From NCBI RefSeq assembly GCF_001477655.1, contig NZ_CP011266.1, positions 434,001 to 498,000 of the forward strand: a stretch of DNA of 64,000 nt, in the 5' to 3' direction. The notes beneath the pieces were generated by a model. The model did not search any database. It saw nothing but the letters and a program-made list of their open reading frames with translations, and was not told where the DNA came from. Source of the stretch: Methanobrevibacter millerae. Its GTDB lineage: Archaea > Methanobacteriota > Methanobacteria > Methanobacteriales > Methanobacteriaceae. The translations under genes were made by a program, and so were the position numbers. This document shows, one piece after another, positions 54,944 through 63,536 of this stretch (the stretch's first letter is position 1; the number at the start of each line of letters is the position of its first letter).

Positions 54944-55195
54944 TTAGTAATCATCAATTGTATCGTGGATGATTCTTAGTGCATCAAGCAATCCGTGTGA
55001 ATATTCAATGCATCCGAATGCTGTTCTCATATCTTTTTTTTCAAGGTAGTATTTTGAATCATTCCAATAATCAACAGCCCTGTCATATACTTCTTTTTCT
55101 TTTCCTGTAAACTCAATGTGAGCAACCTGATTTAAATTTCTTTCCAATTTCTGAATATCTTTAGCTATTTTTTCTGCACTTTCCAAATCACTCAT
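54944..55195 (-). CDS. DUF357-family protein
   Basis: 83 residues from ATG 55195, mostly helical. LESAEKIAKDIQKLERNL and the KYYLEKKDMRTAFGCIEYSHGLLDAL block match DUF357, an archaeal family of unknown role. Its ATG overlaps the TGA stop of the lipid-synthase gene by four bases (ATGA), so the two are coupled. Confidence 0.75.
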   Translation of the reverse strand: MSDLESAEKIAKDIQKLERNLNQVAHIEFTGKEKEVYDRAVDYWNDSKYYLEKKDMRTAFGCIEYSHGLLDALRIIHDTIDDY

Positions 55196-55758
55196 TTCAA
55201 CGCCTTCCAAACATGATAAATTCTTTGTCCAACAGTAATATATGATAAAATTACAAGGATTATGATTACATAAGTAAAGTAAATTGGCTGTGTAAAGTGT
55301 CCTATTAATGCACCAACCATTAATATAATCATACGAACAGCCCTTTCAGCTATTCCAACACTACAGTCTACACCTTGAGATTCTGCTCTAGCACGAACAT
55401 AACTTACAGTAATTGCAGAATGGATTGCTAAAACTCCTATAAACCAATCGCAATATCCACCAAATATTATACCAATATAAATAATTGCATCTGCAAAACG
55501 GTCCATTGTTGAATCAAGAAATGCTCCAAATTTAGATGATCTATTATGATATCTTGCAACAGCACCATCAACAACATCTAAAAATCCGGAAAGTAGGATA
55601 GCTACGCATCCCAGAAGCAATAAATGGTTGGCAAATCCATATGCTGCTAAAATAGCAATAAATGGAGAAATCACTGTTACAATGTTTGGATTAATATTCA
55701 AATTTCGTGCAAGCGGATTCAATATTTTTGTTAATAATGGTCTTAGACTTTCAAGCAT
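55192..55758 (-). CDS. CDP-alcohol phosphatidyltransferase, probable archaetidylinositol phosphate synthase
   Basis: 188 residues with about six membrane helices. The family motif D-G-x2-A-R-x8-G-x3-D-x3-D is intact in the segment DVVDGAVARYHNRSSKFG and FLDSTMDRFAD. Enzymes of this size in methanogens join CDP-archaeol and inositol-1-phosphate to give archaetidylinositol phosphate; other headgroups (serine, glycerol) are possible in the family. The start MLESLRPLLTKILNPLARNL fits the inositol-type branch. Confidence 0.75.
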   Translation of the reverse strand: MLESLRPLLTKILNPLARNLNINPNIVTVISPFIAILAAYGFANHLLLLGCVAILLSGFLDVVDGAVARYHNRSSKFGAFLDSTMDRFADAIIYIGIIFGGYCDWFIGVLAIHSAITVSYVRARAESQGVDCSVGIAERAVRMIILMVGALIGHFTQPIYFTYVIIILVILSYITVGQRIYHVWKALK

Positions 55759-55817
55759 ACTTAAATATATTAAGAAATTATCATATATAATTATTTAAAA
55801 ATCAAGGATTATTAAAA

Positions 55818-56399
55818 ATGAAAATATTAAAAACTGATAATGCAGCACCTGATGAACATGTAATTAATGAAGCCATTGATGTGTTGGCTAATGGTGGAGT
55901 TATCATATATCCTACAGACACGGTCTATGGATTAGGTGCTAATATATTCAACAATAAGGCTGTTCGCAATGTTTTTGGTATAAAGCAAAGAAATTTATTA
56001 AAACCATTATCTATTTTGGTTTCAGATACCGATGCGATAGATTTGGTTGCAAAAGTTTCATTATATCAAAAAAATACTTTAGAAAAATACCTGCCCGGAC
56101 CATATACTTTTATATTAAATAAAAATTCTATTATTCCAAGAGTTGTAACTAGTGGTTTGCCGCATGTTGGAGTAAGAGTTCCTAAAAATGAGATTGCATG
56201 TAAATTGGCAAGCTTGTTTCCAATAACCACCACAAGCGCTAATTTATCTGATGAGGAAGTATTGTCTACTCCTAAAGAAATTATTGATCAATTGGGTCGT
56301 GATGTTGATTTGGTAATTGATGTCGGACCTTTAGATTCTAAAAATGCATCAACTATTGTGGATTTAACAACACCACAACCAAAATTTATAAGAAGATAA
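55818..56399 (+). CDS. Threonylcarbamoyl-AMP synthase (Sua5/YrdC)
   Basis: 193 residues, the short YrdC-domain form. GGVIIYPTDTVYGLGANIF near the N-terminus, KQRNLLKPLSILV and TTTSANLSDEEVLST are the characteristic blocks. It makes threonylcarbamoyl-AMP for the t6A base 37 of ANN-decoding tRNAs, including the tRNA-Ile class found in this window. It faces the surface-protein gene in convergent orientation and shares a hairpin with it. Confidence 0.88.
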   Translation: MKILKTDNAAPDEHVINEAIDVLANGGVIIYPTDTVYGLGANIFNNKAVRNVFGIKQRNLLKPLSILVSDTDAIDLVAKVSLYQKNTLEKYLPGPYTFILNKNSIIPRVVTSGLPHVGVRVPKNEIACKLASLFPITTTSANLSDEEVLSTPKEIIDQLGRDVDLVIDVGPLDSKNASTIVDLTTPQPKFIRR

Positions 56400-56420
56400 A
56401 AAGAGAATTAATCTCTTTTT
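56398..56420. terminator. Shared bidirectional terminator overlapping two stop codons
   Basis: AAAAAGAGA (56398-56406) pairs with TCTCTTTTT (56412-56420), 9 bp with a 5-base loop. The stem covers the final bases of the Sua5 gene and the last codons of the convergent surface-protein gene. Confidence 0.7.
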
Positions 56421-58009
56421 AATGGACAAAATCCAATTATTCCAAGTAAAATTAATAGTATGAGTAATGGATTTCCAGTTGATTTTTGAATATCAATATC
56501 TTCTTGCTGATTTTTTTCATTTATGTCTGTTAAATTAGTTTCTGTTGAATTATTAACAGGTATTGTATAAATTGTTTCATAACTGTTTTCTGTTGTGTTG
56601 TTTTCTGGTATTGTTTCGTTTTTTATTGTTTCATTTTCTGGTTTTTCTTGTGTTGTGTTGTTGTTTTCTGTTGTGTGGTTTTCTGGTATTGTTTCGTTTT
56701 TTATTGTTTCATTTTCTGGTTTTTCTTGTGTTGTGTTGTTGTTTTCTGTTGTGTTGTTTTCTGGTATTGTTTCGTTTTTTATTGTTTCATTTTCTGGTTT
56801 TTCTTGTGTTGTGTTGTTGTTTTCTGTTGTGTTGTTTTCTGTTGTGTTGTTTTCTGTTGTGTTGTTTTCTGTTGTGTTGTTTTCTGGTATTGTTTCGTTT
56901 TTTATTGTTTCATTTTCTGGTTTTTCTTGTGTTGTGTTGTTGTTTTCTGTTGTGTTGTTTTCTGGTATTGTTTCGTTCTTTATTGTTTCATTTTCTGGTT
57001 TTTCTTGTGTTGTGTTGTTGTTTTCTGTTGTGTTGTTTTCTGGTATTGTTTCGTTTTTTATTGTTTCATTTTCTGGTTTTTCTGGTATTGTTTCGTTTTC
57101 TGTTGTGTTGTTTTCTGGTATTGTTTCGTTTTCTGTTGTGTTGTTTTCTGGTATTGTTTCGTTTTCTGTTGTGTTGTTTTCTGGTTTTTCTGGTATTGTT
57201 TCGTTTTCTGTTGTGTTATTGTTTTCTGTTGTGTTGTTTTCTGGTTTTTCTGGTATTGTTTCGTTTTCTGTTGTGTTGTTTTCTGGTTTTTCTGGTATTG
57301 TTTCGTTTTTTATAGTTTCATTATTAGTATTATCATTTTTATCTCCGAGAATATTATTCAGGATATTTTTATAGGTTAATTTATATCCAAAAAAGTTTTG
57401 AGCTCCTTTTTTATCAGAATCAAGAACTTCAAAATCAAATATTACTTTCGTTGTATTGTTGATTATTTTTTCCTCACCATGATCTGATATAACCCTACCT
57501 GATTTTGCGATATTTTTTATTTCATTTATTATTTCTTTATCTCCGTATTTGTAATCATCTGAAAATGACCAGATTATTTTTTGAGTCTCTCTTGGATTTT
57601 TAATTATGTAATCATAAAATTCTACAAATAAAATTTTTAAATAGTTCCCGATTTCATTTTTGTTGTTATTGTTTATTGCTGCAGATGTATCTTTTACTGT
57701 AAATCCATCTCCAATTTTTGCTCCTGCCTGTCCTTTGTTAATACAATATCCATTATATCCATCATTAAATGATATATTCAAATAACCTTCATTATTAATT
57801 CCTTTGTCTGTTGATTCTACATTTTCACCAATTCTGTCACTTTCATTTTTTGGTGAATTTTCAATATTTCCTAATTTATTTTCTTCTTCAGCATATGGAT
57901 CAGTTTCCATCATCATTAATTCATTTGTATTATTGTACGCTGATGCTAATGTTATGCATGACATAATTGCTATTATTGAAATAAATAAAGTTATAACCTT
58001 TCTTTTCAT
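56408..58009 (-). CDS. Repeat-stalk surface protein with candidate Cys-Gln thioester domain
   Basis: 533 residues. A signal peptide (KRKVITLFISIIAIMSCITLASA) is followed by a domain at about residues 75-215. Cys89 in NGYCINKG is the only cysteine of the mature extracellular part, and Gln143 in ETQKIIWSF fits the Gln-x-x-Ile-Trp pattern of class-type thioester adhesins of Gram-positive bacteria. Residues about 231-490 are a stalk of NNTTEN, NETIPE and KPEN units dense in N-x-T glycosylation sequons. The end is KSTGNP, about 17 hydrophobic residues and PLKRD, the same sorting plan as the protein ending at 255. Probably a covalent-binding adhesin held out from the wall; the thioester is predicted, not shown. 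Confidence 0.72.
   Translation of the reverse strand: MKRKVITLFISIIAIMSCITLASAYNNTNELMMMETDPYAEEENKLGNIENSPKNESDRIGENVESTDKGINNEGYLNISFNDGYNGYCINKGQAGAKIGDGFTVKDTSAAINNNNKNEIGNYLKILFVEFYDYIIKNPRETQKIIWSFSDDYKYGDKEIINEIKNIAKSGRVISDHGEEKIINNTTKVIFDFEVLDSDKKGAQNFFGYKLTYKNILNNILGDKNDNTNNETIKNETIPEKPENNTTENETIPEKPENNTTENNNTTENETIPEKPENNTTENETIPENNTTENETIPENNTTENETIPEKPENETIKNETIPENNTTENNNTTQEKPENETIKNETIPENNTTENNNTTQEKPENETIKNETIPENNTTENNTTENNTTENNTTENNNTTQEKPENETIKNETIPENNTTENNNTTQEKPENETIKNETIPENHTTENNNTTQEKPENETIKNETIPENNTTENSYETIYTIPVNNSTETNLTDINEKNQQEDIDIQKSTGNPLLILLILLGIIGFCPLKRD
56575..57320 (-). repeat. Short tandem repeats encoding the NNTTEN/NETIPE stalk
   Basis: About 750 bases of near-perfect tandem units. 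The longest recurring unit, about 78 bases, encodes KPENETIKNETIPENNTTE plus NNNTTQE; shorter units encode NETIPE and NNTTE alone. Unit number and order vary along the array, which marks it as prone to slippage. All units keep the frame. Confidence 0.88.
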
Positions 58010-58122
58010 TAAATTTTCACCTCGTTTTCGGGGTGTTTATTGCTTTAATAAAATTTTACTTATAAAGATTTGGTAACTTTTTAGTGTCAATTTATATATT
58101 TTAGAAAAACAAATGGTTTATT

Positions 58123-58827
58123 ATGAAAGTATTAGCTAACTTTGAGGATAATCATAAGATTCCAACAAATTCAAGTATCGATAATTTATTAAACGGGGGA
58201 TTTGAAAAAGGTACTGTAACCCAAATTTTTGGTCCTCCAAGTTCTGGTAAAAGTAATATTGCTTTGTGTTTGGCAGTTAATGTTGCCAAATCAGGTAAAA
58301 AAGCTATTTATATGGATACTGAAGGTGGAATTTCAATTGATAGAATTAAACAAATTGCAGGCAGTGATTTTTCACAAGTTGCTAATAATATAATGGTTTT
58401 TGAACCAACTACTTTTCAGGAACAAGGTGAAAACATCGGAGCTATTGAATTGTGGCTTAGAAAGAACCATGCAGATACTGATATATTTATTTTGGATTCT
58501 GCCGTAGCACTATATCGTGTGGATGATATGAAATCATCCCGATTAAATAAGGAATTGGGTAAACAAATGGGAATTCTTTCAAAAATAGCCCGGTCTTTTG
58601 ACATTGCCGTTATCGTTACCAATCAAATATATAATGCATTTGATGATGAAGGAAATAATGATATACGTGCTGTTGGAGGTATGGTACTTCAATATTGGAG
58701 CAAAGTCATAATTCAATTGGAGCGTGGTGAAGAAACAAATCAGAGAATCGCCACATTAAAACGCCATCGAAGTATTGGTGAAGGTCGGCAAGCCGTTTTC
58801 CGAATTAATTCTCGTGGGATTAATTAG
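58123..58827 (+). CDS. radB: DNA repair and recombination protein RadB
   Basis: 234 residues, the RadA-paralogue without the N-terminal helix-hairpin domain. Walker A is GPPSSGKSN (residues 37-45) and Walker B is IFILDSAVALYR. The DNA loop region is short. RadB is a euryarchaeal recombination mediator that supports RadA. The start is preceded by only a weak ribosome site. Confidence 0.9.
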   Translation: MKVLANFEDNHKIPTNSSIDNLLNGGFEKGTVTQIFGPPSSGKSNIALCLAVNVAKSGKKAIYMDTEGGISIDRIKQIAGSDFSQVANNIMVFEPTTFQEQGENIGAIELWLRKNHADTDIFILDSAVALYRVDDMKSSRLNKELGKQMGILSKIARSFDIAVIVTNQIYNAFDDEGNNDIRAVGGMVLQYWSKVIIQLERGEETNQRIATLKRHRSIGEGRQAVFRINSRGIN

Positions 58828-58885
58828 CATTAATTTTATAAATAACTTAAAATAAATATTTACTTTGTAGTTTACATGTGATATT

Positions 58886-60049
58886 ATGAACGATATAAAG
58901 AACCCTAAGAAAAAATTTAAAAAGACTGAAAGGGTACCTCCTGAAGGATATGACTCTTCAAATGATTTTTTTGAAGATGTATTCATGGATAAAGATATGA
59001 TTTGGATGGGTCAAAATACAAATCACCTTCACGGAGACATTATAGCTGATGCAATGGCAAGTTGTGTTATGGAAAAAGAATATTCTAAGTACCCTCCTCC
59101 AGAAGGTTTTTCAGAACTTAGACAGTTGATTTTAGACGATTTGAATGTAAAAAATTGTGAAGTACTTTTGACTGCGGGGGCGACAGAATCTTTATATTTA
59201 TGTATGCAAGCATTACTTGAACCTGATGACAATGTTGTCTTATCCGATCCAGGTTACTTTATCATTGGAGATTTCGCAAACCGTTTTGCAAATGAAGTTA
59301 GGTATGTTCCAATTTATAACGAGGAATGCGGATATAAATTAACTCCAAAATTGTTAAGGGAAAACATGGATGAAAATACAAAAATGGTAATTTTAATTGA
59401 TCCATTAAATCCGTTAGGTTCCGCATACACAGAAGACGAATTAAAAGAATTTGCCGAAATAGCTATTGAAAACGATTTATACTTATTACATGATGTAACT
59501 TATAAAGATTTTGCAAGACAACATTTTTCTGCAGAAGATTATGCTCCAGGTCAAACATTAACAATTTACAGCTTTTCTAAGATATTTGGAATGGCTGGTT
59601 TAAGAATTGGAAGTGTAGTTTCATCAAAAGCTATTATAGATGTTATTAAAAATGCGGTTGTAAATGATTTGGGTGTTAATATCATAGCACAATACGGTGC
59701 AATTGCAGGTTTAAAATCTAAAGATGAATGGGAAGATAAAATTCGTGATATTTCATTCACCAATCAAAAATTAATCAAAGAGATGATTGATGAAATTGAT
59801 GGCGTATTTTTGCCTGTTTATCCGTCTGATGCTAACATGATGGCAGTTGATGTTTCTGGTGCCGGAATCAATCCTAAAGAATTATCAAATTATTTATTTA
59901 AACGCGGAATTTTTGCAAGGGAAGGTGAATATACTTCTGAATTGTTTGGAGATAAGTATTTGCGTATCAGTTTCTCTATTCCAACTGAAGAAATTGAAAT
60001 ATTTTGTGAAGAATTCCCAAAAGCTATAGAAGCATTAAGACAAAAATAA
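58886..60049 (+). CDS. Class I/II PLP-dependent aminotransferase of unknown substrate
   Basis: 387 residues. The fold-type I blocks are TAGATESLYLCMQALL, LIDPLNPLGSAY, LLHDVTYKDFA and the PLP lysine in SFSKIFGMAGLRIG near residue 232. It is closest in pattern to histidinol-phosphate/aspartate-type aminotransferases, but the usual SPNNPTG reads DPLNPLG and the active-site Tyr/Phe set differs from HisC in this window. The basic N-terminus (KKKFKKTERVPPEGYD) is unusual. It begins an operon with a Fe-S protein (15-base gap) and a DGC-domain protein. The substrate is unknown. Confidence 0.72.
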   Translation: MNDIKNPKKKFKKTERVPPEGYDSSNDFFEDVFMDKDMIWMGQNTNHLHGDIIADAMASCVMEKEYSKYPPPEGFSELRQLILDDLNVKNCEVLLTAGATESLYLCMQALLEPDDNVVLSDPGYFIIGDFANRFANEVRYVPIYNEECGYKLTPKLLRENMDENTKMVILIDPLNPLGSAYTEDELKEFAEIAIENDLYLLHDVTYKDFARQHFSAEDYAPGQTLTIYSFSKIFGMAGLRIGSVVSSKAIIDVIKNAVVNDLGVNIIAQYGAIAGLKSKDEWEDKIRDISFTNQKLIKEMIDEIDGVFLPVYPSDANMMAVDVSGAGINPKELSNYLFKRGIFAREGEYTSELFGDKYLRISFSIPTEEIEIFCEEFPKAIEALRQK

Positions 60050-60064
60050 TCGAGGGTTAATGAT

Positions 60065-60784
60065 ATGCGATTTAGATATCATCATCCCATTCCTAATTTT
60101 TTTAAAGTTGAAAATCCAATCAATCCTTTAACTACTATTTCTGAAGATTTATTGAATGAACTGGAAGAATTTATCCTAAATAAAGGCTTCGTTGGTGTTA
60201 GCTATTCCAAATTGTCTGATGATTTTAAGGGTATGTGGGATATTGACTGGGATAATATACTTATTTTAAAATATGAAATGTCTGAAGATATTTTAAAGAT
60301 GAAACCGTCAAAGGAAAAGACAGTACTGGAAGATAAGGAATTTCAGGATTTTGGACATAGAACATTTGATATTGTTGATTTTTTAAGGAAAAATGATTTT
60401 GAAGCTGATTTGATTCATCCTTTGGATGATACTGTCAGCTTAAGGTCTATTGCAATGCAGTCCAATGAATGTGTCATAACAAGAAATAACATGTGTATGT
60501 TTAAAGAGGGTATTAATTTAGGTCTTTTCATGATTAAAACATCAATAAAAAATTTACCTTATAAAAAAGAAAATGATATGTTGTGGGTTGAAGATTTTTG
60601 TTCGACCTGTGGTGTTTGCATTGATAGGTGTCCTGAAAATGCATTTGATGAGGATGGAAAAGTAAAAAGGAAAGTTTGTACTGCCCATAAGGAAGGTTGC
60701 AGCAAATGTGTACTGCTTTGTCCTTTCTTCAAGAGGGGTTATGATAAAGTCAAAAAAAGATATGATAGAAAAAAAGTGAGGTAG
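60065..60784 (+). CDS. Two-[4Fe-4S] ferredoxin-domain protein
   Basis: 239 residues. The first 175 residues have no recognised domain, with a conserved-looking RFRYHHPIPNFF start and ECVITRNNMCMFKEGINLGL in the middle. The end is a double [4Fe-4S] ferredoxin site (CSTCGVCIDRCP and CSKCVLLCP) followed by a Lys/Arg tail. A distant likeness to the QueG/reductase type of Fe-S protein is possible but not secure. It is the middle gene of the operon, 4 bases before the DGC gene. Confidence 0.62.
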   Translation: MRFRYHHPIPNFFKVENPINPLTTISEDLLNELEEFILNKGFVGVSYSKLSDDFKGMWDIDWDNILILKYEMSEDILKMKPSKEKTVLEDKEFQDFGHRTFDIVDFLRKNDFEADLIHPLDDTVSLRSIAMQSNECVITRNNMCMFKEGINLGLFMIKTSIKNLPYKKENDMLWVEDFCSTCGVCIDRCPENAFDEDGKVKRKVCTAHKEGCSKCVLLCPFFKRGYDKVKKRYDRKKVR

Positions 60785-60788
60785 TAAT

Positions 60789-61166
60789 ATGGATGATAAA
60801 ATAGCTTTGGTTTCTTGTAGTGGATTAAGTCCATTGGGTTTGGTTGTAAGGGCAGCTACTGTTGAATTGGCATTGGATAATGAAAATATTGTAGCGGCAT
60901 GCATCACAGAATATTCTGCTCAGCCAAATACCTGTTCACCAATACTTGATGATGCAAAAATTGTATCAATTACCGGATGTGCTGATGACTGTGTTTCAAC
61001 AATTTTAAAAGAGAAGGATGTTGATGTGGTAAAGAATATTGATGCTGAGACTGTTGTTAAAGCATTTAATTTAAATCCTAATGATTCCATAAGATTGGAT
61101 AATGATGGTGAAGAAGCAGTTAAAGTATTAAAAAGATTCATATTAAGTGAATTGAAGCATATTTAA
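60789..61166 (+). CDS. DGC-domain putative zinc-binding protein
   Basis: 125 residues. VSCSGLSPLG at the N-terminus, CITEYSAQ-PNTC in the middle and ITGCADDCVSTIL match the DGC (putative zinc-binding) family, with four or five conserved cysteines. The family is found mainly in anaerobes and its role is unknown. The ATG is 4 bases after the ferredoxin-domain gene, so they are co-translated. A hairpin overlaps its stop. Confidence 0.75.
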   Translation: MDDKIALVSCSGLSPLGLVVRAATVELALDNENIVAACITEYSAQPNTCSPILDDAKIVSITGCADDCVSTILKEKDVDVVKNIDAETVVKAFNLNPNDSIRLDNDGEEAVKVLKRFILSELKHI

Positions 61167-61190
61167 GAAAAATAATTTTTTCTTTTCTAT
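61165..61190 (+). terminator. Hairpin terminator of the DGC-domain operon
   Basis: AAGAAAAA (61165-61172) can pair with TTTTTCTT (61177-61184), loop of four, followed by T-rich sequence. It overlaps the stop codon. The stem is all A/T except one G-C pair, so it is weaker than the others in the window. Confidence 0.5.
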
Positions 61191-61232
61191 TTTATTTTTA
61201 AATTGGTGTGGTTAATGATTAGAATATGAATT

Positions 61233-63011
61233 CTAATCGGATAAATAGTAATATTCGCCTTTTTCTTTTTGTTCACGATCCAAATAACTGTCCAGTTTGT
61301 TTACTCTTGGACGTTTTGTTTCTTTATCACGTCTGAAAGTAATGTTTAGATTTCCTAAAAATTCGTTCATGGATGTTCTTAAATCTGTTGGTTTTGATGC
61401 ATGACCTTCAAGACCCGGTGTACCGTTAAATACCATTGCTCTATCTGAAATGTAATCGATAAATACAATATCGTGGTCTACAATAAGTGATGCTGCATTT
61501 CTGCTTTCAACCATTTTGCGGATAACTCTTGCAGCAACAAGCCTTTGTTCCACATCTAAAAATGCTGTCGGTTCATCGAATAAATAAATTTCAGCATCTT
61601 TTGATAATGTTGCAGCTATTGCTAATCTTTGAAGTTCCCCACCACTTAATTTTGAAACCTGTTTTTCCAGCATGTCATCAAGTGCAAACGGTATCATTAT
61701 TTCACTTTCAAATATTTTACTGCCGTAACTAGGTGCATTCATGTATAAAAAGTCACTTACGCTACCTTCAAAGTCACTAACTAAGTATTGTGGCTTGTAA
61801 GCTATTGTAACCTCTTCATCAACTTCTCCGGTAGTTGGCTTTTCAACGCCAGCTAGCATTTTAGCGAAAGTGGTCTTACCGATACCGTTTGATCCGAATG
61901 CAGTTACAATTTCATCATAAAATATGTCACCTGCGTCCGCACTTAATTTAAATCCATCATAATCTTTGGAAATATCTGAATAACTTGCAAGGGCATCTCC
62001 TTCATCTTCAGGTGTTGGTGGCCTTATTGTAAATTCAATAGGATTTCTTCTGATTCTTACATTTTCTTCAGTTAAAAATCCATTAATATATGCATTAATA
62101 CCAATTCTCACACCTTTTCTCCCGGATACAACACCGTATCCTCCAGGAGTACCATATAATATGTGGACATTGTCTGACAATGCGTCAAGGGTTGCTAAAT
62201 CGTGTTCAATAACCAAAACACTTTTTCCTTCTTCTGCAAGTGATCTTATTACTTTAACAGCATTCAATCTCTGGGATACATCTAACCATGATGTAGGTTC
62301 GTCGAAGTAATAGAAATCCCCTTCTCTTAATACTGTAGCAGCTATTGCAACTCTTTGAAGTTCTCCACCACTCAGGTTTTCCATTTTTCTGTCTAAAACA
62401 TTTTCAAGTTGTAACTCTGTGCAGACATAGTCAAGTTTGCCTCTTTCATTCACATTTTCAAGCAGGTCTTTTACTTTACCTTTAACAACTTTTGGTAACT
62501 GGTCTACCATTTGTGGTTTTAAAATAGCTTTTATTTCGCCATTGGATAATTTTGAGAAGTAACTTTGAAGTGCTGAACCTTTATAATATTCAATTACTTT
62601 ATCCCAATTTTCCTGTGGGTTTTCAAAGTCTCCAAAGTTTGGAATTAAGTTTCCAGATAATATATTCATTATCGTTGACTTACCGATACCGTTTGGCCCT
62701 AAAAGCCCTAAAACAGTTCCTTCTTCTAAATTTGGAAGTCCGAATAATTCAAATTGGTTTTGACCAAATCTGTGGATAGGTTCACCAACGGCTTCTGGTA
62801 AGTTAATAATACTGATTGCATCAAATGGGCATCTGTTTGTACAAATACCACAACCTTCACATAACTGTTCTGATATTAAAGGTTTTTTAGTATCTTCGTC
62901 AATAACTATGGTGTCTTCATCCATCCTAACACCAGGACAGTAATTAATACAAAGATAATCACATTTTTTTGGTTGACATCTGTCCTTGTCAAGTATTGAA
63001 ATACGAGTCAT
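61233..63011 (-). CDS. Ribosome recycling ATPase ABCE1 (Rli1)
   Basis: 592 residues. The N-terminal Fe-S domain has [17 protein letters not shown] and [13 protein letters not shown] for two [4Fe-4S] clusters. Two ATPase domains follow, each with Walker A (GPNGIGKST and GSNGIGKTT) and LSGGELQR signature, plus the hinge. ABCE1 splits ribosomes after termination or pelota action and is conserved in all archaea. The ATG follows an AAGGAGATAAC site. Confidence 0.94.
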   Translation of the reverse strand: MTRISILDKDRCQPKKCDYLCINYCPGVRMDEDTIVIDEDTKKPLISEQLCEGCGICTNRCPFDAISIINLPEAVGEPIHRFGQNQFELFGLPNLEEGTVLGLLGPNGIGKSTIMNILSGNLIPNFGDFENPQENWDKVIEYYKGSALQSYFSKLSNGEIKAILKPQMVDQLPKVVKGKVKDLLENVNERGKLDYVCTELQLENVLDRKMENLSGGELQRVAIAATVLREGDFYYFDEPTSWLDVSQRLNAVKVIRSLAEEGKSVLVIEHDLATLDALSDNVHILYGTPGGYGVVSGRKGVRIGINAYINGFLTEENVRIRRNPIEFTIRPPTPEDEGDALASYSDISKDYDGFKLSADAGDIFYDEIVTAFGSNGIGKTTFAKMLAGVEKPTTGEVDEEVTIAYKPQYLVSDFEGSVSDFLYMNAPSYGSKIFESEIMIPFALDDMLEKQVSKLSGGELQRLAIAATLSKDAEIYLFDEPTAFLDVEQRLVAARVIRKMVESRNAASLIVDHDIVFIDYISDRAMVFNGTPGLEGHASKPTDLRTSMNEFLGNLNITFRRDKETKRPRVNKLDSYLDREQKEKGEYYYLSD

Positions 63012-63153
63012 TGTTATCTCCTTAAATTAAAAAATAATTATTAATAATAAAATTATGTATTTAATAATTTTTAAACTTTAATATTTTAGATAAAATTTAT
63101 ATTAAATTAAATAAAAATAATAATAATTAATCATCATAGTTTAAAGTGATTTT

Positions 63154-63492
63154 ATGAAACAGGTAATGGTCGTTAGAACAGATTTAAAAATGGGTAAAGG
63201 TAAGATTGCAGCCCAATGTTGTCATGGATCTATTGGGGCTTATAAAAGAACCTCTCCTGAAAAAATTAAAAAATGGGAAAATGAGGCTTATGCTAAAGTT
63301 GTTTGTAAAGTGGGCTCTTTAGATGAATTATTGGAAATTAAAAAGCAGATTGCTCAAAGAAATATTTCATATTATCTTGTAGTTGATGCTGGAAGGACTC
63401 AAATACCTACATCATCCGTTACGGTTTTGGGAATCGGCCCTGATGAGGATGAAATTATTGATGAAGTGACCGGTGATTTAAAACTTTTATAA
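63154..63492 (+). CDS. pth2: Peptidyl-tRNA hydrolase 2
   Basis: 112 residues, full length for Pth2. MKQVMVVRTDLKMGKGKIAA carries the conserved Lys/Asp and AQCCHGSIGAYK the catalytic His region; DAGRTQIPTSSVTVLGIGP completes the active site. It frees peptidyl-tRNA from stalled or dropped products. It is divergent from ABCE1. Confidence 0.93.
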   Translation: MKQVMVVRTDLKMGKGKIAAQCCHGSIGAYKRTSPEKIKKWENEAYAKVVCKVGSLDELLEIKKQIAQRNISYYLVVDAGRTQIPTSSVTVLGIGPDEDEIIDEVTGDLKLL

Positions 63493-63536
63493 TTGATTAT
63501 TGGTTTAATTATAGCTATTTTTAATTAAATGTGGGT

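Noticed and set aside
56563-57379. Three long open frames on the plus strand opposite the repeat stalk
   Set aside because: They encode only Cys/Phe/Leu/Val repeats, overlap in all three frames and are the complement of the NNTTEN/NETIPE array; absence of stops is a by-product of the repeat.
58886-60049. Naming the aminotransferase MfnC because mfnE is nearby
   Set aside because: Its motifs do not clearly match what I recall of MfnC, and the genes are 3.5 kb apart with other operons in between.
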